Part shown: positions 48,081 to 57,994 of the stretch, one piece after another
How positions within the stretch are numbered: the stretch's first letter is position 1
How the letters are laid out: every line of letters starts with the position of its first letter
Assembly (NCBI RefSeq): GCF_050434925.1
Contig: NZ_JBNDJK010000001.1
Coordinates: forward strand, 3,720,001 to 3,784,000
Length of the DNA: 64,000 nt
DNA from: Inquilinus ginsengisoli_B
Lineage (GTDB): Bacteria; Pseudomonadota; Alphaproteobacteria; DSM-16000; Inquilinaceae
Reading direction: 5' to 3'
Made by a program: the position numbers and the translations under genes
Notes under the pieces: generated by a model
What the model was told of the DNA's origin: nothing
The model's input: the letters and a program-made list of their open reading frames with translations, nothing else
Database searches by the model: none

Positions 48081-49352
48081 TCATCCGGTTTTCTTTCCCT
48101 TCGCGCTCGGCTTGGCTGCTGCCTTGGCCTTATTTTTCTCCGCCTTGGAAGTGCCGGCCCTGGAAGCAGCGGCGGGCTTTGTCGCCTTGGCTTTCCGCGC
48201 CTTGGCCGGCCCGGGCGTCTCGACGTCGACCCATTGCCCGGTTCTGCCCGAGGCGATGATCGCGTCGCAGACGACGGTCGTCTCCAGCGCGTCGCGGAAG
48301 GTCGGCGCGGCCGGCTCGCCGTCGGTGAGGCCCTGCAGGAAATCGGCGACCTGGTGCACGAAGGAATGCTCGTAGCCGATGGTCAGCCCCGGCACCCACC
48401 ATTTGCCGAGATAGGGGTGCTCGCCGTCCGTGACCAGGATGGAGGTCCAGCCGCGGAGCGCGCCGGGCGAGCGGTGATCGAACCAGGCGAGACGGTTGAG
48501 GTCGTGCAGGTCCCAGGCGAAGGAACCCTTCTCGCCGTTGATCTCCAGCGTATAGGCGGCCTTGTGGCCGCGTGCGTAGCGGGTGGATTCGAAGGTGCCG
48601 AGCGAGCCGTTCGAAAAATGGGCCAGCACCGCCGCGGCATCGTCGATGCCGACCTGCTGCACCTTGCCGGTCAGCGCATGCTTGCGCTGCTTGACGAAGG
48701 TTTCGGTCATCGCGGTCAGGTTGTTGATCGAACCGTTGATCCAGATCGCCGTGTCGATGCAGTGCGCCAGCAGGTCGCCGGTCACGCCCGAGCCGGCCGC
48801 GTCGACATCCAGCCGCCATGTCCCGGCGCCGCCCTGCGGCACGTCGGGTGAGATGGTCCAGTCCTGCAGGAATTTGGCGCGGTAGTGATAGATCCTGCCG
48901 AGCAGGCCCTGGTCGACCATCTGCTTTATCAGGCTCACCGCCGGCACGCGGCGATAATTGTACCAGACCATGTTCGGCACCCCGGCTTTCTCGACCGCCT
49001 GCACCATCGGCAGGGCTTCGGCGGCGCTGCGGGCCAGCGGCTTCTCGCAGGTCACCATCTTGCCGGCCTTGGCCGCCGCGATCGCGATCTCGGCATGGCT
49101 GTCGTTCGGCGTGCAAATATCGATCACGTCGATATCCTTGCGCTCGATCAGCCTGCGCCAATCGCTCTCGACCCCCTCATAGCCCCACATCTGCGCGAAG
49201 GCCGTGGCCTTCTCGCCATTGCGGGCGGCGACGGCCTTCAGGACCGGCCGGTAGCCGGTGTCGAAGAACTGCGAGACCTTGCCCCAGGCATTGGAATGGG
49301 CCCGCGCCATGAAGCCGTAGCCGACCATGCCGACATTGAGTGTCTTGGTCAT
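48081..49352 (-). CDS. Gfo/Idh/MocA-family oxidoreductase with Lys/Ala-rich C-terminal tail
   Basis: The 423-residue protein has an N-terminal Rossmann domain (LNVGMVGYGFMARAHSNAW), the CEKPLARSAAEA catalytic motif and a C-terminal alpha/beta domain (GDLLAHCIDTAIWI). These mark an NAD(P)-dependent sugar or inositol dehydrogenase. After the normal fold it continues for about 44 residues (380-423) of Lys, Ala, Pro and Ser only, like histone-H1- or AlgP-type tails. It starts at ATG 49352, 17 bases after the TIM-barrel gene, with which it forms an operon. The pair usually interconverts inositol- or sugar-derived substrates. Confidence 0.9.
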   Translation of the reverse strand: MTKTLNVGMVGYGFMARAHSNAWGKVSQFFDTGYRPVLKAVAARNGEKATAFAQMWGYEGVESDWRRLIERKDIDVIDICTPNDSHAEIAIAAAKAGKMVTCEKPLARSAAEALPMVQAVEKAGVPNMVWYNYRRVPAVSLIKQMVDQGLLGRIYHYRAKFLQDWTISPDVPQGGAGTWRLDVDAAGSGVTGDLLAHCIDTAIWINGSINNLTAMTETFVKQRKHALTGKVQQVGIDDAAAVLAHFSNGSLGTFESTRYARGHKAAYTLEINGEKGSFAWDLHDLNRLAWFDHRSPGALRGWTSILVTDGEHPYLGKWWVPGLTIGYEHSFVHQVADFLQGLTDGEPAAPTFRDALETTVVCDAIIASGRTGQWVDVETPGPAKARKAKATKPAAASRAGTSKAEKNKAKAAAKPSAKGKKTG

Positions 49353-49369
49353 TATTGTTTCCCCCGTTT

Positions 49370-50416
<1,047 letters not shown>

Positions 50417-50580
50417 CGAATCCTCCCGGATCTGAAGTCGCGCAGGCTTCTCGTTGACTGCCGGTTTGCCCGGTCAGCGTCGCAATTCTCGCAGCGGTCG
50501 TCAGCGCGGTGGACGAGGTCCGCTCGCGGATCTTGGCGCCCTTCTCGTCATACGGAAAGGGCCGGGTTCACCGGCACCCG

Positions 50581-51468
50581 TCATCCTGCGGTCGAGCGGA
50601 TCAGGGTTTCCTTCGCCGAAGCCAGATGGGCGCGGCAGGCGAGCTCGATCCTGGAGGTGTCGCGGCTGAACAGCGCCTCGATATAGGCGAGGTGCTCGCG
50701 GATCGCGACCTCGTTGCGCTGCCGTTCGTCATGCTTGTTCCACTGATAGTGGTAGTGGAAGATCAAGGTGATGATGTCATAGAAGCCGTCGATAAACCGG
50801 TTGGGGGTGGCCGTGTTGACGAGCCGGTGGAAACGGCTGTCGAGGTCGGAGAAGTCGTGATAGCGGAGCTCGATCTCTTGCAGCAGGGCGACGTGTTCCT
50901 CACGCAAGGCATCGATCTTTCGCCAATGCGGTGAGCTTTGCGGCAATGCCGCGAACGTCATCGCCGACCGCAGCTCGAACATCTCGCGGATCTCGAACAG
51001 GTCGAGCGCGAAGCTCGGCGTGAAGCCCTGGAACACCCAGCCTGCGTTCGGCCGCTTCTCGATCAGCCCGAAGCGCTGGAAGCGGTTGAGGAACTCGCGG
51101 ATCCCGGTGGTGGCGACACCGAACTGGCGGGCCAGGTCGAGCTCGTTGATCGCCGTCCCGGCGCGGGCGTCGCCGCGCAGCATCCATTCCATGAAGCGCT
51201 TCTCGATCTGCTCGGCCATCGGGATGGTTTCCGCCGCCGGAAACCGCTGCATCGCTCCCCCGTCCGAGCGGACGAACCGCCGGCGCCCGGCACCGGCCAC
51301 GGTCCCTTGCCCGGCCAGCGTCGAGAGCACCTTCCGCACCGTGGTGCGGCTGACCCCGAGCTGCGCGCTGAGCACGGTTTCCGACGGCAGCGGGTCCCCA
51401 TCCTCGATCTCCGCGAGCAGGTCCAGGGCGTCGTTGAAGGCGCGCTTGAATACCGTGTCGGACTTCAT
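50581..51468 (-). CDS. GntR-family regulator with two winged helices and an FCD domain
   Basis: The 295-residue protein starts with a GntR winged helix (DGDPLPSETVLSAQLGVSRTTVRKVLSTLAGQGTVAGAGRRRFV, about 23-66). A second winged-helix-like segment follows (NELDLARQFGVATTGIREFLNRFQRFGLIEKRPNAGWVFQGF, about 107-148), then a helical FCD-type ligand domain (LFEIREMFELRSAM, with FHRLVNTATPNRFID metal-type positions). It is divergent from the ABC importer operon (leader and ATPase at 51585). It probably represses that operon and the two minus-strand enzymes. The double HTH is unusual for this family. Confidence 0.88.
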   Translation of the reverse strand: MKSDTVFKRAFNDALDLLAEIEDGDPLPSETVLSAQLGVSRTTVRKVLSTLAGQGTVAGAGRRRFVRSDGGAMQRFPAAETIPMAEQIEKRFMEWMLRGDARAGTAINELDLARQFGVATTGIREFLNRFQRFGLIEKRPNAGWVFQGFTPSFALDLFEIREMFELRSAMTFAALPQSSPHWRKIDALREEHVALLQEIELRYHDFSDLDSRFHRLVNTATPNRFIDGFYDIITLIFHYHYQWNKHDERQRNEVAIREHLAYIEALFSRDTSRIELACRAHLASAKETLIRSTAG

Positions 51469-51584
51469 GCCGGTACTCTCCCTCTCGCTTTCGGTCTTTT
51501 AATCCATAAAAAACAGTTTGACCACAAGCTCGGTTGGTTTTTCTGTATAAGGAACAATTAAGCATATCCTAGGGAGGAATAAAT
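51469..51584. promoter_or_regulatory. AT-rich divergent control region between GntR gene and ABC operon
   Basis: This 116-base gap is much richer in A+T than its surroundings. On the plus strand TTGACC (51518-51523) is a possible -35, with TATAAG and TATCCT as candidate -10 elements further on. A GGGAGGAATAAAT ribosome-binding region precedes the leader ATG at 51585. GntR operator sites are probably here, but no clean palindrome was identified. Confidence 0.5.
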
Positions 51585-51622
51585 ATGGTCGGCCTGAGAG
51601 TCCGGCTGGTGCCGGTGAGCGC

Positions 51623-51626
<4 letters not shown>
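51585..51626 (+). CDS. 13-codon leader ORF overlapping the ABC ATPase start
   Basis: ATG at 51585 has an excellent GGGAGG site ten bases upstream and encodes MVGLRVRLVPVSA before TGA. That TGA (51624-51626) overlaps the GTG (51623) of the ATPase gene as GTGA. The layout suggests translational coupling or a regulatory leader peptide rather than a functional protein. A lost base merging it with the ATPase is the alternative. Confidence 0.5.
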
Positions 51627-52381
<755 letters not shown>

Positions 52382-52406
52382 GCGCTGCACGACACGGGGA
52401 GGAACC

Positions 52407-53390
52407 ATGATGCGCAAGTCGTTACTGGCTGCTTCGGCGGCGATCTTTGCCCTCGCGGGCGTCACGCCGGCGAGTGCCGAGGACACGGTCGCGGTGATCG
52501 TGAAGGCGACCACGTCGGAATACTGGCAGTGGGTGTTCAAGGGAGCCGAGGAGGCCGGCCGGCAGCTCGGCGTCAAGGTCGACAAGCTGGGCACGCCGAA
52601 GGACGATGCCGCCGGCCAGATCGCCGTCCTCGAGAACGCAGCCGGGTCGAAGCCCGCCGCGATCGTGATCTCGCCGACGATCTTCGAGGCGCTGGGGGAT
52701 CCGATCGCCGCGGTGACCGCCGCCGGGATCCCCGTCATCGTCATCGACTCCGGGGCGAAGACGGACCAATACGCCTCCTTCCTCACCACCAACAACGAGG
52801 CCGGCGGCAAGGCCGCGGCCGAGGCGATGGCGGCGTGCGTCAAGGAGCGGACCGGCAAGGCGGCAGGCAAGGTCGGCTATCTGACCGCCATGGCCGGCCA
52901 TGAATCGCTCGACTCGCGGGACCGGGGCTTCGTCGAAGGCCTGAAGGCCTATCCCGACATCACGCTGGTCGGCAACCGGGTCGGCAACAATGAGGAGGCG
53001 GAGGGGATGACCCTGACCGCCGACATGCTGACCAAGGATCCGGACCTCGTCGGCCTGTTCGCCGACAATGCGCAGATGGGAACCGGCGCAGGCGCTTCGG
53101 TCGCGGAGCAGAAGCTGGGCGCGAAATTCTGCCTGGTCGCCTTCGACTCCGATGCCGGGGAGCTGGAGCATCTGAAGGACGGCTCGATCTACGCCCTGAT
53201 CGTCCAGGACCCCTTCATGATGGGCTTCGCCGGGGTCTGGTACGGCTACGCCGCCGCCCATGGCGTGCGCCTGCCGAAGACCATCGACACCGGCGTCGGC
53301 ACGGTAACCAAGGCGACCATGAACGATCCAGCGCTGGCCGGCCTGCTCGACGTGTCGAAGCGCAAGCTCGGCCCGTTCCTGGCCGACTGA
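52407..53390 (+). CDS. sugar-type periplasmic binding protein (RbsB/LacI fold)
   Basis: The 327-residue precursor has a Sec signal peptide (SLLAASAAIFALAGVTPASA, cleavage before EDTVAVIVK). The mature type I periplasmic binding fold reads DTVAVIVKATTSEYWQWVFKGAEEAG, PAAIVISPTIFEAL, GYLTAMAGHESLDSRDRGFVEGL and AFDSDAGELEHLKDGSIYALIVQDPFMMGFAGV. This is the ribose/galactose/autoinducer-2-type family. It supplies ligand to the CUT2 permease at 53449. A GGGGAGGAACC site precedes the two tandem ATGs. It is the second gene of the operon. Confidence 0.92.
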   Translation: MMRKSLLAASAAIFALAGVTPASAEDTVAVIVKATTSEYWQWVFKGAEEAGRQLGVKVDKLGTPKDDAAGQIAVLENAAGSKPAAIVISPTIFEALGDPIAAVTAAGIPVIVIDSGAKTDQYASFLTTNNEAGGKAAAEAMAACVKERTGKAAGKVGYLTAMAGHESLDSRDRGFVEGLKAYPDITLVGNRVGNNEEAEGMTLTADMLTKDPDLVGLFADNAQMGTGAGASVAEQKLGAKFCLVAFDSDAGELEHLKDGSIYALIVQDPFMMGFAGVWYGYAAAHGVRLPKTIDTGVGTVTKATMNDPALAGLLDVSKRKLGPFLAD

Positions 53391-53448
53391 TCTGCCGCGG
53401 GCGGCGGTTGCCGCGGCAGCCCTCGCCCGCCTTCATCACGGAGGTCCG

Positions 53449-54462
53449 ATGACGGATCAGCCCATGCTGCATACCCGCCCCGGACCGCGCCTTCGCGGCA
53501 CTGCGCCGGGCAAATCCCTTCAGGCTCTGCTCCGGCGCCTGCCGATCGAGACCTATGTCATCGCCTTCACGGTCGCGCTCTGGGTCGCGCTGGCGCTGAC
53601 CACGCCCAATTTCCTGACCGAAGGCAACATCAGCAACCTGATGCGGCAGACGCCGGTCGCGGCGATCGTCGCGATCGGCGTGATGTGCACCATCGTCATC
53701 GGCGGCATCGACCTGTCGGTGGGGTCGGTGGTCGCGTTCTGCGGCGTCGCCTTCGCCCAGATGTGCGGGCACGGCCTCGGCCTCGCGCCCGCCGCCCTGC
53801 TGACCCTGGCGGCGGGGGCCGGGGTCGGGCTGGTCAATGCCGCCGCGGTCGCCCGACTGGGCATCCCGCCCTTCATCGTGACGCTGGCGGGCCTGCAGGT
53901 CTATCGCGGCCTGGCATTGCTGCTGTCGGGCGGCATGACGATCGGCGGCCTGCCGGCCGAGGTGAAGGAATTCGCCCGCGGCACCACCGGCCTGCCCAAC
54001 CTGTTCTGGGCGATGGTGGCGGTCGGGGTCGCCGTGCACTACCTGCTCCGCTTCACCCGGACCGGGCGATACATGTACGCGATGGGCTCGAATGCCGAGG
54101 CGGCGCGCCGGCAGGGCATCAACACGCCCCGCATCACGCTGGTCGCCTATGTGCTGAGCTCGGGCCTCGCCGCCCTGGCCGGCATCCTCCTGGTCTCGCG
54201 CCTCAGCATCGCGTCGCCATCCATGGCCAATGCCTACGAGCTGCAGGCGATCGCCGCGGCGGTGGTCGGCGGCGCCAGCCTGTTCGGCGGCAGGGGCACC
54301 GTGCTCGGCACGGTGGTCGGCGCCGTCCTCTTCACCACGATGAGCAACGCGGCCGTCCTGCTCGGCATCGACCCGTTCTGGGAGATGGTGCTGGAAGGCC
54401 TCCTGATCGCGCTCGTGGTCTATCTCGATAACCTGCAGAAGCGACGGCAGGCCGGTTCCTGA
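53449..54462 (+). CDS. CUT2-type sugar ABC permease (RbsC-like)
   Basis: The 337-residue permease has eight to ten TM segments. NISNLMRQTPVAAIVAIGVMCTIVIGGIDLSVGSVVAFCGV holds the family GGIDLSVGS motif, and the C-terminal AAVVGGASLFGGRGTVLGTVVGA segment is the conserved coupling-loop region. It forms a homodimer with the FrcA-like ATPase. The N-terminus (about 35 residues) is polar and cytoplasmic. It lies 58 bases after the SBP gene and 49 before a zinc alcohol dehydrogenase gene. Confidence 0.92.
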   Translation: MTDQPMLHTRPGPRLRGTAPGKSLQALLRRLPIETYVIAFTVALWVALALTTPNFLTEGNISNLMRQTPVAAIVAIGVMCTIVIGGIDLSVGSVVAFCGVAFAQMCGHGLGLAPAALLTLAAGAGVGLVNAAAVARLGIPPFIVTLAGLQVYRGLALLLSGGMTIGGLPAEVKEFARGTTGLPNLFWAMVAVGVAVHYLLRFTRTGRYMYAMGSNAEAARRQGINTPRITLVAYVLSSGLAALAGILLVSRLSIASPSMANAYELQAIAAAVVGGASLFGGRGTVLGTVVGAVLFTTMSNAAVLLGIDPFWEMVLEGLLIALVVYLDNLQKRRQAGS

Positions 54463-54511
54463 CGGGACGCCGGCGCGATGTCGGTGCGCGCAATCGGAGA
54501 ACGGACGAGCC

Positions 54512-55525
54512 ATGCGGGCAGTGGTGTGCCGGGCCCCCGGGGAACTGGTGCTCGAAGATCGGCCGGAGCCCGAGCGGGGCGACGGCGAGGTGCTGGTCCG
54601 GGTGCGCCGGATGGGCATCTGCGGCACGGATTTCCACATCTACGAGGGCAGCCACCCGTATCTGCGATACCCCCGGATCATGGGGCACGAGCTGTCCGGC
54701 GAGGTGCTGGAAGCGCCCGAAGGCAGCCCGCTGAAGCCGGGCGACACCGTGATCGTCAACCCGTATGTCTCCTGCGGCGCCTGCATCGCCTGCCGCGCCG
54801 GCAAGCCCAATTGCTGCGTCCGGATCGCCGTGCTGGGCGTGCATCGCGACGGCGGCATGTGCGAGAGGATCACCGTGCCGGAGCGCAATCTCTATCCGGC
54901 GGGTAGCCTCACGCTCGACCAGGCGGCGAGCATCGAGTTCCTGGCGATCGGTGCCCATGCGGTGGCCCGGTCCGGCCTCGCGCCGGGCGCCCGAACCCTG
55001 GTGATCGGCGCCGGGCCGATCGGGCTCGGCACGGCGGTCTTCGCCGGCCTGGCCGGGGGCGACGTATCGATCATGGATCGCGAGGCCGACCGGCTCGCCT
55101 TTGCGCTGGACAGCGGCATCGCGGTCCGAAGCATCGGCGCCGGCAGCGGTGCGGCGGAGGCGGTCCGCCAGGCGACCGACGGCGACGGCTTCGACGTGGT
55201 CTTCGATGCGACCGGAAGCCGGGCCTCGATGGAGAGCGCCTTCGGCCATGTCGCCCATGGCGGCACGCTCGCGCTCGTCAGCGTGGTGACCGAGAGCATC
55301 GCCTTCTCCGATCCCGAATTCCACAAGCGGGAGATGACCGTTCTCGGCAGCCGCAATGCCCTGCGGGCGGATTTCGAGCGGGTTGTCGCCGCGATCGAGG
55401 ACGGCCGCGTCCCGCTGCGGCACCTCCTCACCCACCGCACCAGCCTGGCCGGCGCGGTCGCCGATCTCCCGCACTGGGCGACCCGGAAGAGCGGGCTGGT
55501 CAAGGCGCTGGTGGAGATCGACTGA
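54512..55525 (+). CDS. zinc-dependent medium-chain alcohol/polyol dehydrogenase
   Basis: The 337-residue enzyme has the catalytic zinc ligands in MGICGTDFHIYEG and MGHELSGEV, and a four-Cys structural zinc loop CGACIACRAGKPNCC. A Rossmann motif reads VIGAGPIGLGTAVFAG. It matches the sorbitol/threonine/galactonate-type dehydrogenases. It is the last gene of the GntR-controlled ABC operon, so it probably oxidises the imported polyol or sugar acid. It is convergent with the frameshifted SDR gene. The cofactor (NAD or NADP) was not inferred. Confidence 0.9.
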   Translation: MRAVVCRAPGELVLEDRPEPERGDGEVLVRVRRMGICGTDFHIYEGSHPYLRYPRIMGHELSGEVLEAPEGSPLKPGDTVIVNPYVSCGACIACRAGKPNCCVRIAVLGVHRDGGMCERITVPERNLYPAGSLTLDQAASIEFLAIGAHAVARSGLAPGARTLVIGAGPIGLGTAVFAGLAGGDVSIMDREADRLAFALDSGIAVRSIGAGSGAAEAVRQATDGDGFDVVFDATGSRASMESAFGHVAHGGTLALVSVVTESIAFSDPEFHKREMTVLGSRNALRADFERVVAAIEDGRVPLRHLLTHRTSLAGAVADLPHWATRKSGLVKALVEID

Positions 55526-55543
55526 CGCGCAGGCGCCACTCGC

Positions 55544-56382
55544 TCAAAGACTCGTATAATCGAGCCCGGTCAGGCGCAGGGCGCGGCCGTCCTTCGCCGC
55601 GATGGTCCGCATCTCGCGCTCGAGCGCATCGCGGTCGTCGGCGCCGCGCAGCATCCGCCCGGCGAGCGGGTCGAACCGGCCTGCGGCGATATCGGCGATC
55701 AGCATGGCCGCGCGCGTCGGCGGGATATCAACACCGTCGTCAAACAGTTGCTTGATGCCGGGCAGATGGGCCTTGCCGGCTTCGGAGGTCAGCTGCAATT
55801 CGGTCATCGCCGTCCGGACGAGGCCGGGATCGACGGCAAAGGCCAGGACGCCGCCGGCCTTCGTCGTGTCGTTGAGGCATTCGGTGAAGCGCATCACCGC
55901 GGCTTTGCTGGCGGCATAGCCGGAGCCGTGCGGAAAGCTCGTCCCGGTCCCGCCGCCCACCAGGTTGACGATCCGGCCCCGTCCGCGTGCCAGCATCCGC
56001 GGCGCCGCGACCCGGCAGGTGTGGAAGGTGCCGCGCAGATTGATCTCGACGTCGCTCCACCAGGTCTCGGGATCGCACTCCCAGATCGGGCCGAAGGCCC
56101 GGAACGAGCCGTGATTGTTGACCAGCGTGTCGACCGGCCCGAGTTCCCCGGCGATCCGGTCGAAGGCGCGCTCGACCGCCGGGCCGTCGACGAGGTCGAG
56201 CGGCAGCGCGATCGCCGTCCCGCCCTCGCCGGCGATCATCGCTCGGGTCTCTCGATTTCGCGTGCCGTGCGCGCCAGGACCGCAACCCGGGCACCGGCCC
56301 GGGCCTGGTGCAGCGCGATCTCGCGCCCGATTCCGCGGCCTGCGCCGGTCACGACCGAAACCGTGCCGTTCAAACTCGTCAT
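55544..56382 (-). pseudogene. short-chain dehydrogenase/reductase broken by a frameshift
   Basis: The frame from ATG 56382 reads MTSLNGTVSVVTGAGRGIGREIALHQARAGARVAVLARTAREIE, a normal SDR start, then hits a stop at 56236. The rest of the enzyme, ETRAMIAGEGGTAIALPLDLVDGP through VNNHG, SGYAASKAA and a normal C-terminus, is in another frame. One missing base near 56245-56256 (in ATCGAGAGACCC) would rejoin them. Other SDR positions look intact: TGAGRGIG, NNHG, Y-x3-K. It is the last gene of the iron-ADH/ALDH operon. It may be a true pseudogene or an assembly error. Confidence 0.82.
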
Positions 56383-56491
56383 GACCTGATCCTCCAGCAT
56401 CCGGCTTGCGAAAGGCGTCACCGGCGGCTTGGCAGACCGTGCCGATATCGAGCCGATCACTCCGCCTCACTACACCCGTGAGGCGATGCGA

Positions 56492-57982
56492 TCAAAGCTG
56501 TGTCGCGATGTACTTGGCCTCGAGGAATTCCAGCACGCCCTGCGCGCCGCCCTCCCGTCCGAGCCCGCTCTGCTTGGTGCCGCCGAACGGCGCCGCCGGA
56601 TCGGAGACCAGCCCGCGGTTGAGCCCGACCATGCCGGTCTCGATCCGGCGGCAGACCCGCAAGCCCCGAGCCAGATCGCGGGTGAAGACATAGGCGGCCA
56701 GCCCGTATTCGGTCGCATTGGCCAGGGCGACGGCCTCGTCCTCCGTCTCGAACCGGCTGAGTGCTGCGACCGGCCCGAAGATCTCCTCCTGCGCCATGGC
56801 GGCATCGGCCGTGACCCCATCCAGCACGGTCGGCGGGTAGAAACAGCCCGGCCCGTCCGGCCGGCGGCCGCCGCAGAGCAGCCGGGCGCCGCGCGACAGG
56901 GCGTCGTCCACCAGCCGCTCGATCTTGTCGACCGCGGCCGGGTTGATCATCGGGCCGCATTCGGTGGCGGGATCGGCGCCGGGGCCGACCTGCAGCGCCA
57001 CCATGCGCGCCGCGAGCTCCGCCGCGAACCGATCGTACAGGCCGGATTGCACATAGAGGCGGTTGGCGGCGGTGCAGGCCTCGCCGCCATTGCGCATCTT
57101 GGCCAGCATGGCGCCTTCGAGCGCCAGCTCCAGGTCGGCGTCGTCGAAGACGATCAGCGGGGCGTTGCCGCCGAGTTCCATCGAACAGCTCACGACATGC
57201 TTCGCCGCCTCGGCGAGCAGCACCCGGCCGATCTGAGTCGAGCCGGTGAAGGACAGCTTGCGCACCCGGGGATCCACCAGCATCGCCGCCGTCACCGGGC
57301 CGGGCGTGGAGGTGGTCAGCACGTTGATGACGCCCGGCGGCACGCCGGCCTCGGCGCACAGGGCGGCGAGCGCATAGGCGGTCAGCGGCGTCTCGCTCGC
57401 CGGCTTCAGCACAACGGTGCAACCGGCGGCGAGCGCCGGGGCGATCTTGCGGGTCGCCATCGCCGCCGGGAAGTTCCAGGGCGTGACCAGCACGCAGATG
57501 CCGATCGGCTCGTAGTCGACGATGATGTGGTTCGCCCCGGTGGGGGAGAGCATGAAGTCGCCGCAGATGCGCACCGCCTCTTCCGCGTTCCAGCGGAAGA
57601 AGTCGGCGGCATAGGCGACCTCGCCGCGTGCGTCGCGCAGCGCCTTGCCGTTCTCCAGCGCGATCAGCCGCGCCAGATCCTCGGCGCGTTCGGTCATCAG
57701 CTCGAAGCAGCGGCGCAGGATCTCCGACCGCCGGCGCGGTGGTGTCGCGCGCCAGGCCCCGGCCGCCTGCGCGGCCGCCTCGACCGCTGTGGTCGCATCC
57801 TCGACCGACGCGTCCGGCACCTCGGCCAGGCGCTGTCCGGTCGACGGATCGATGACGGGGATCGATGCGCGCCCCGCCGGCCACAGCCACTCTCCGCCGA
57901 TGCAGAGGCCGCGGGCACAGCTGGCCGGATCGATGCCCGATGCGGAAGGGGACACGGCTGAAAGCGGCATCGCAACGGTCAT
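56492..57982 (-). CDS. aldehyde dehydrogenase, succinate-semialdehyde-dehydrogenase-like
   Basis: The 496-residue ALDH has the oxyanion Asn in TPWNFPAAM, NAD-binding FTGSTQIGRVLL, the general base Glu in ELGGNAPLIV and the catalytic Cys in NGGEACTAANRLYV. QEEIFGPVAAL and the C-terminal GLGREGGAQGVLEFLEAKYI are as in GabD-type enzymes. It lies 12 bases after the iron ADH gene in an operon, so an alcohol could be oxidised to aldehyde and then to acid. The substrate is not determined. The start is preceded by GGGAACC upstream. Confidence 0.92.
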   Translation of the reverse strand: MTVAMPLSAVSPSASGIDPASCARGLCIGGEWLWPAGRASIPVIDPSTGQRLAEVPDASVEDATTAVEAAAQAAGAWRATPPRRRSEILRRCFELMTERAEDLARLIALENGKALRDARGEVAYAADFFRWNAEEAVRICGDFMLSPTGANHIIVDYEPIGICVLVTPWNFPAAMATRKIAPALAAGCTVVLKPASETPLTAYALAALCAEAGVPPGVINVLTTSTPGPVTAAMLVDPRVRKLSFTGSTQIGRVLLAEAAKHVVSCSMELGGNAPLIVFDDADLELALEGAMLAKMRNGGEACTAANRLYVQSGLYDRFAAELAARMVALQVGPGADPATECGPMINPAAVDKIERLVDDALSRGARLLCGGRRPDGPGCFYPPTVLDGVTADAAMAQEEIFGPVAALSRFETEDEAVALANATEYGLAAYVFTRDLARGLRVCRRIETGMVGLNRGLVSDPAAPFGGTKQSGLGREGGAQGVLEFLEAKYIATQL

Positions 57983-57994
57983 GGGTGGGTTCCC

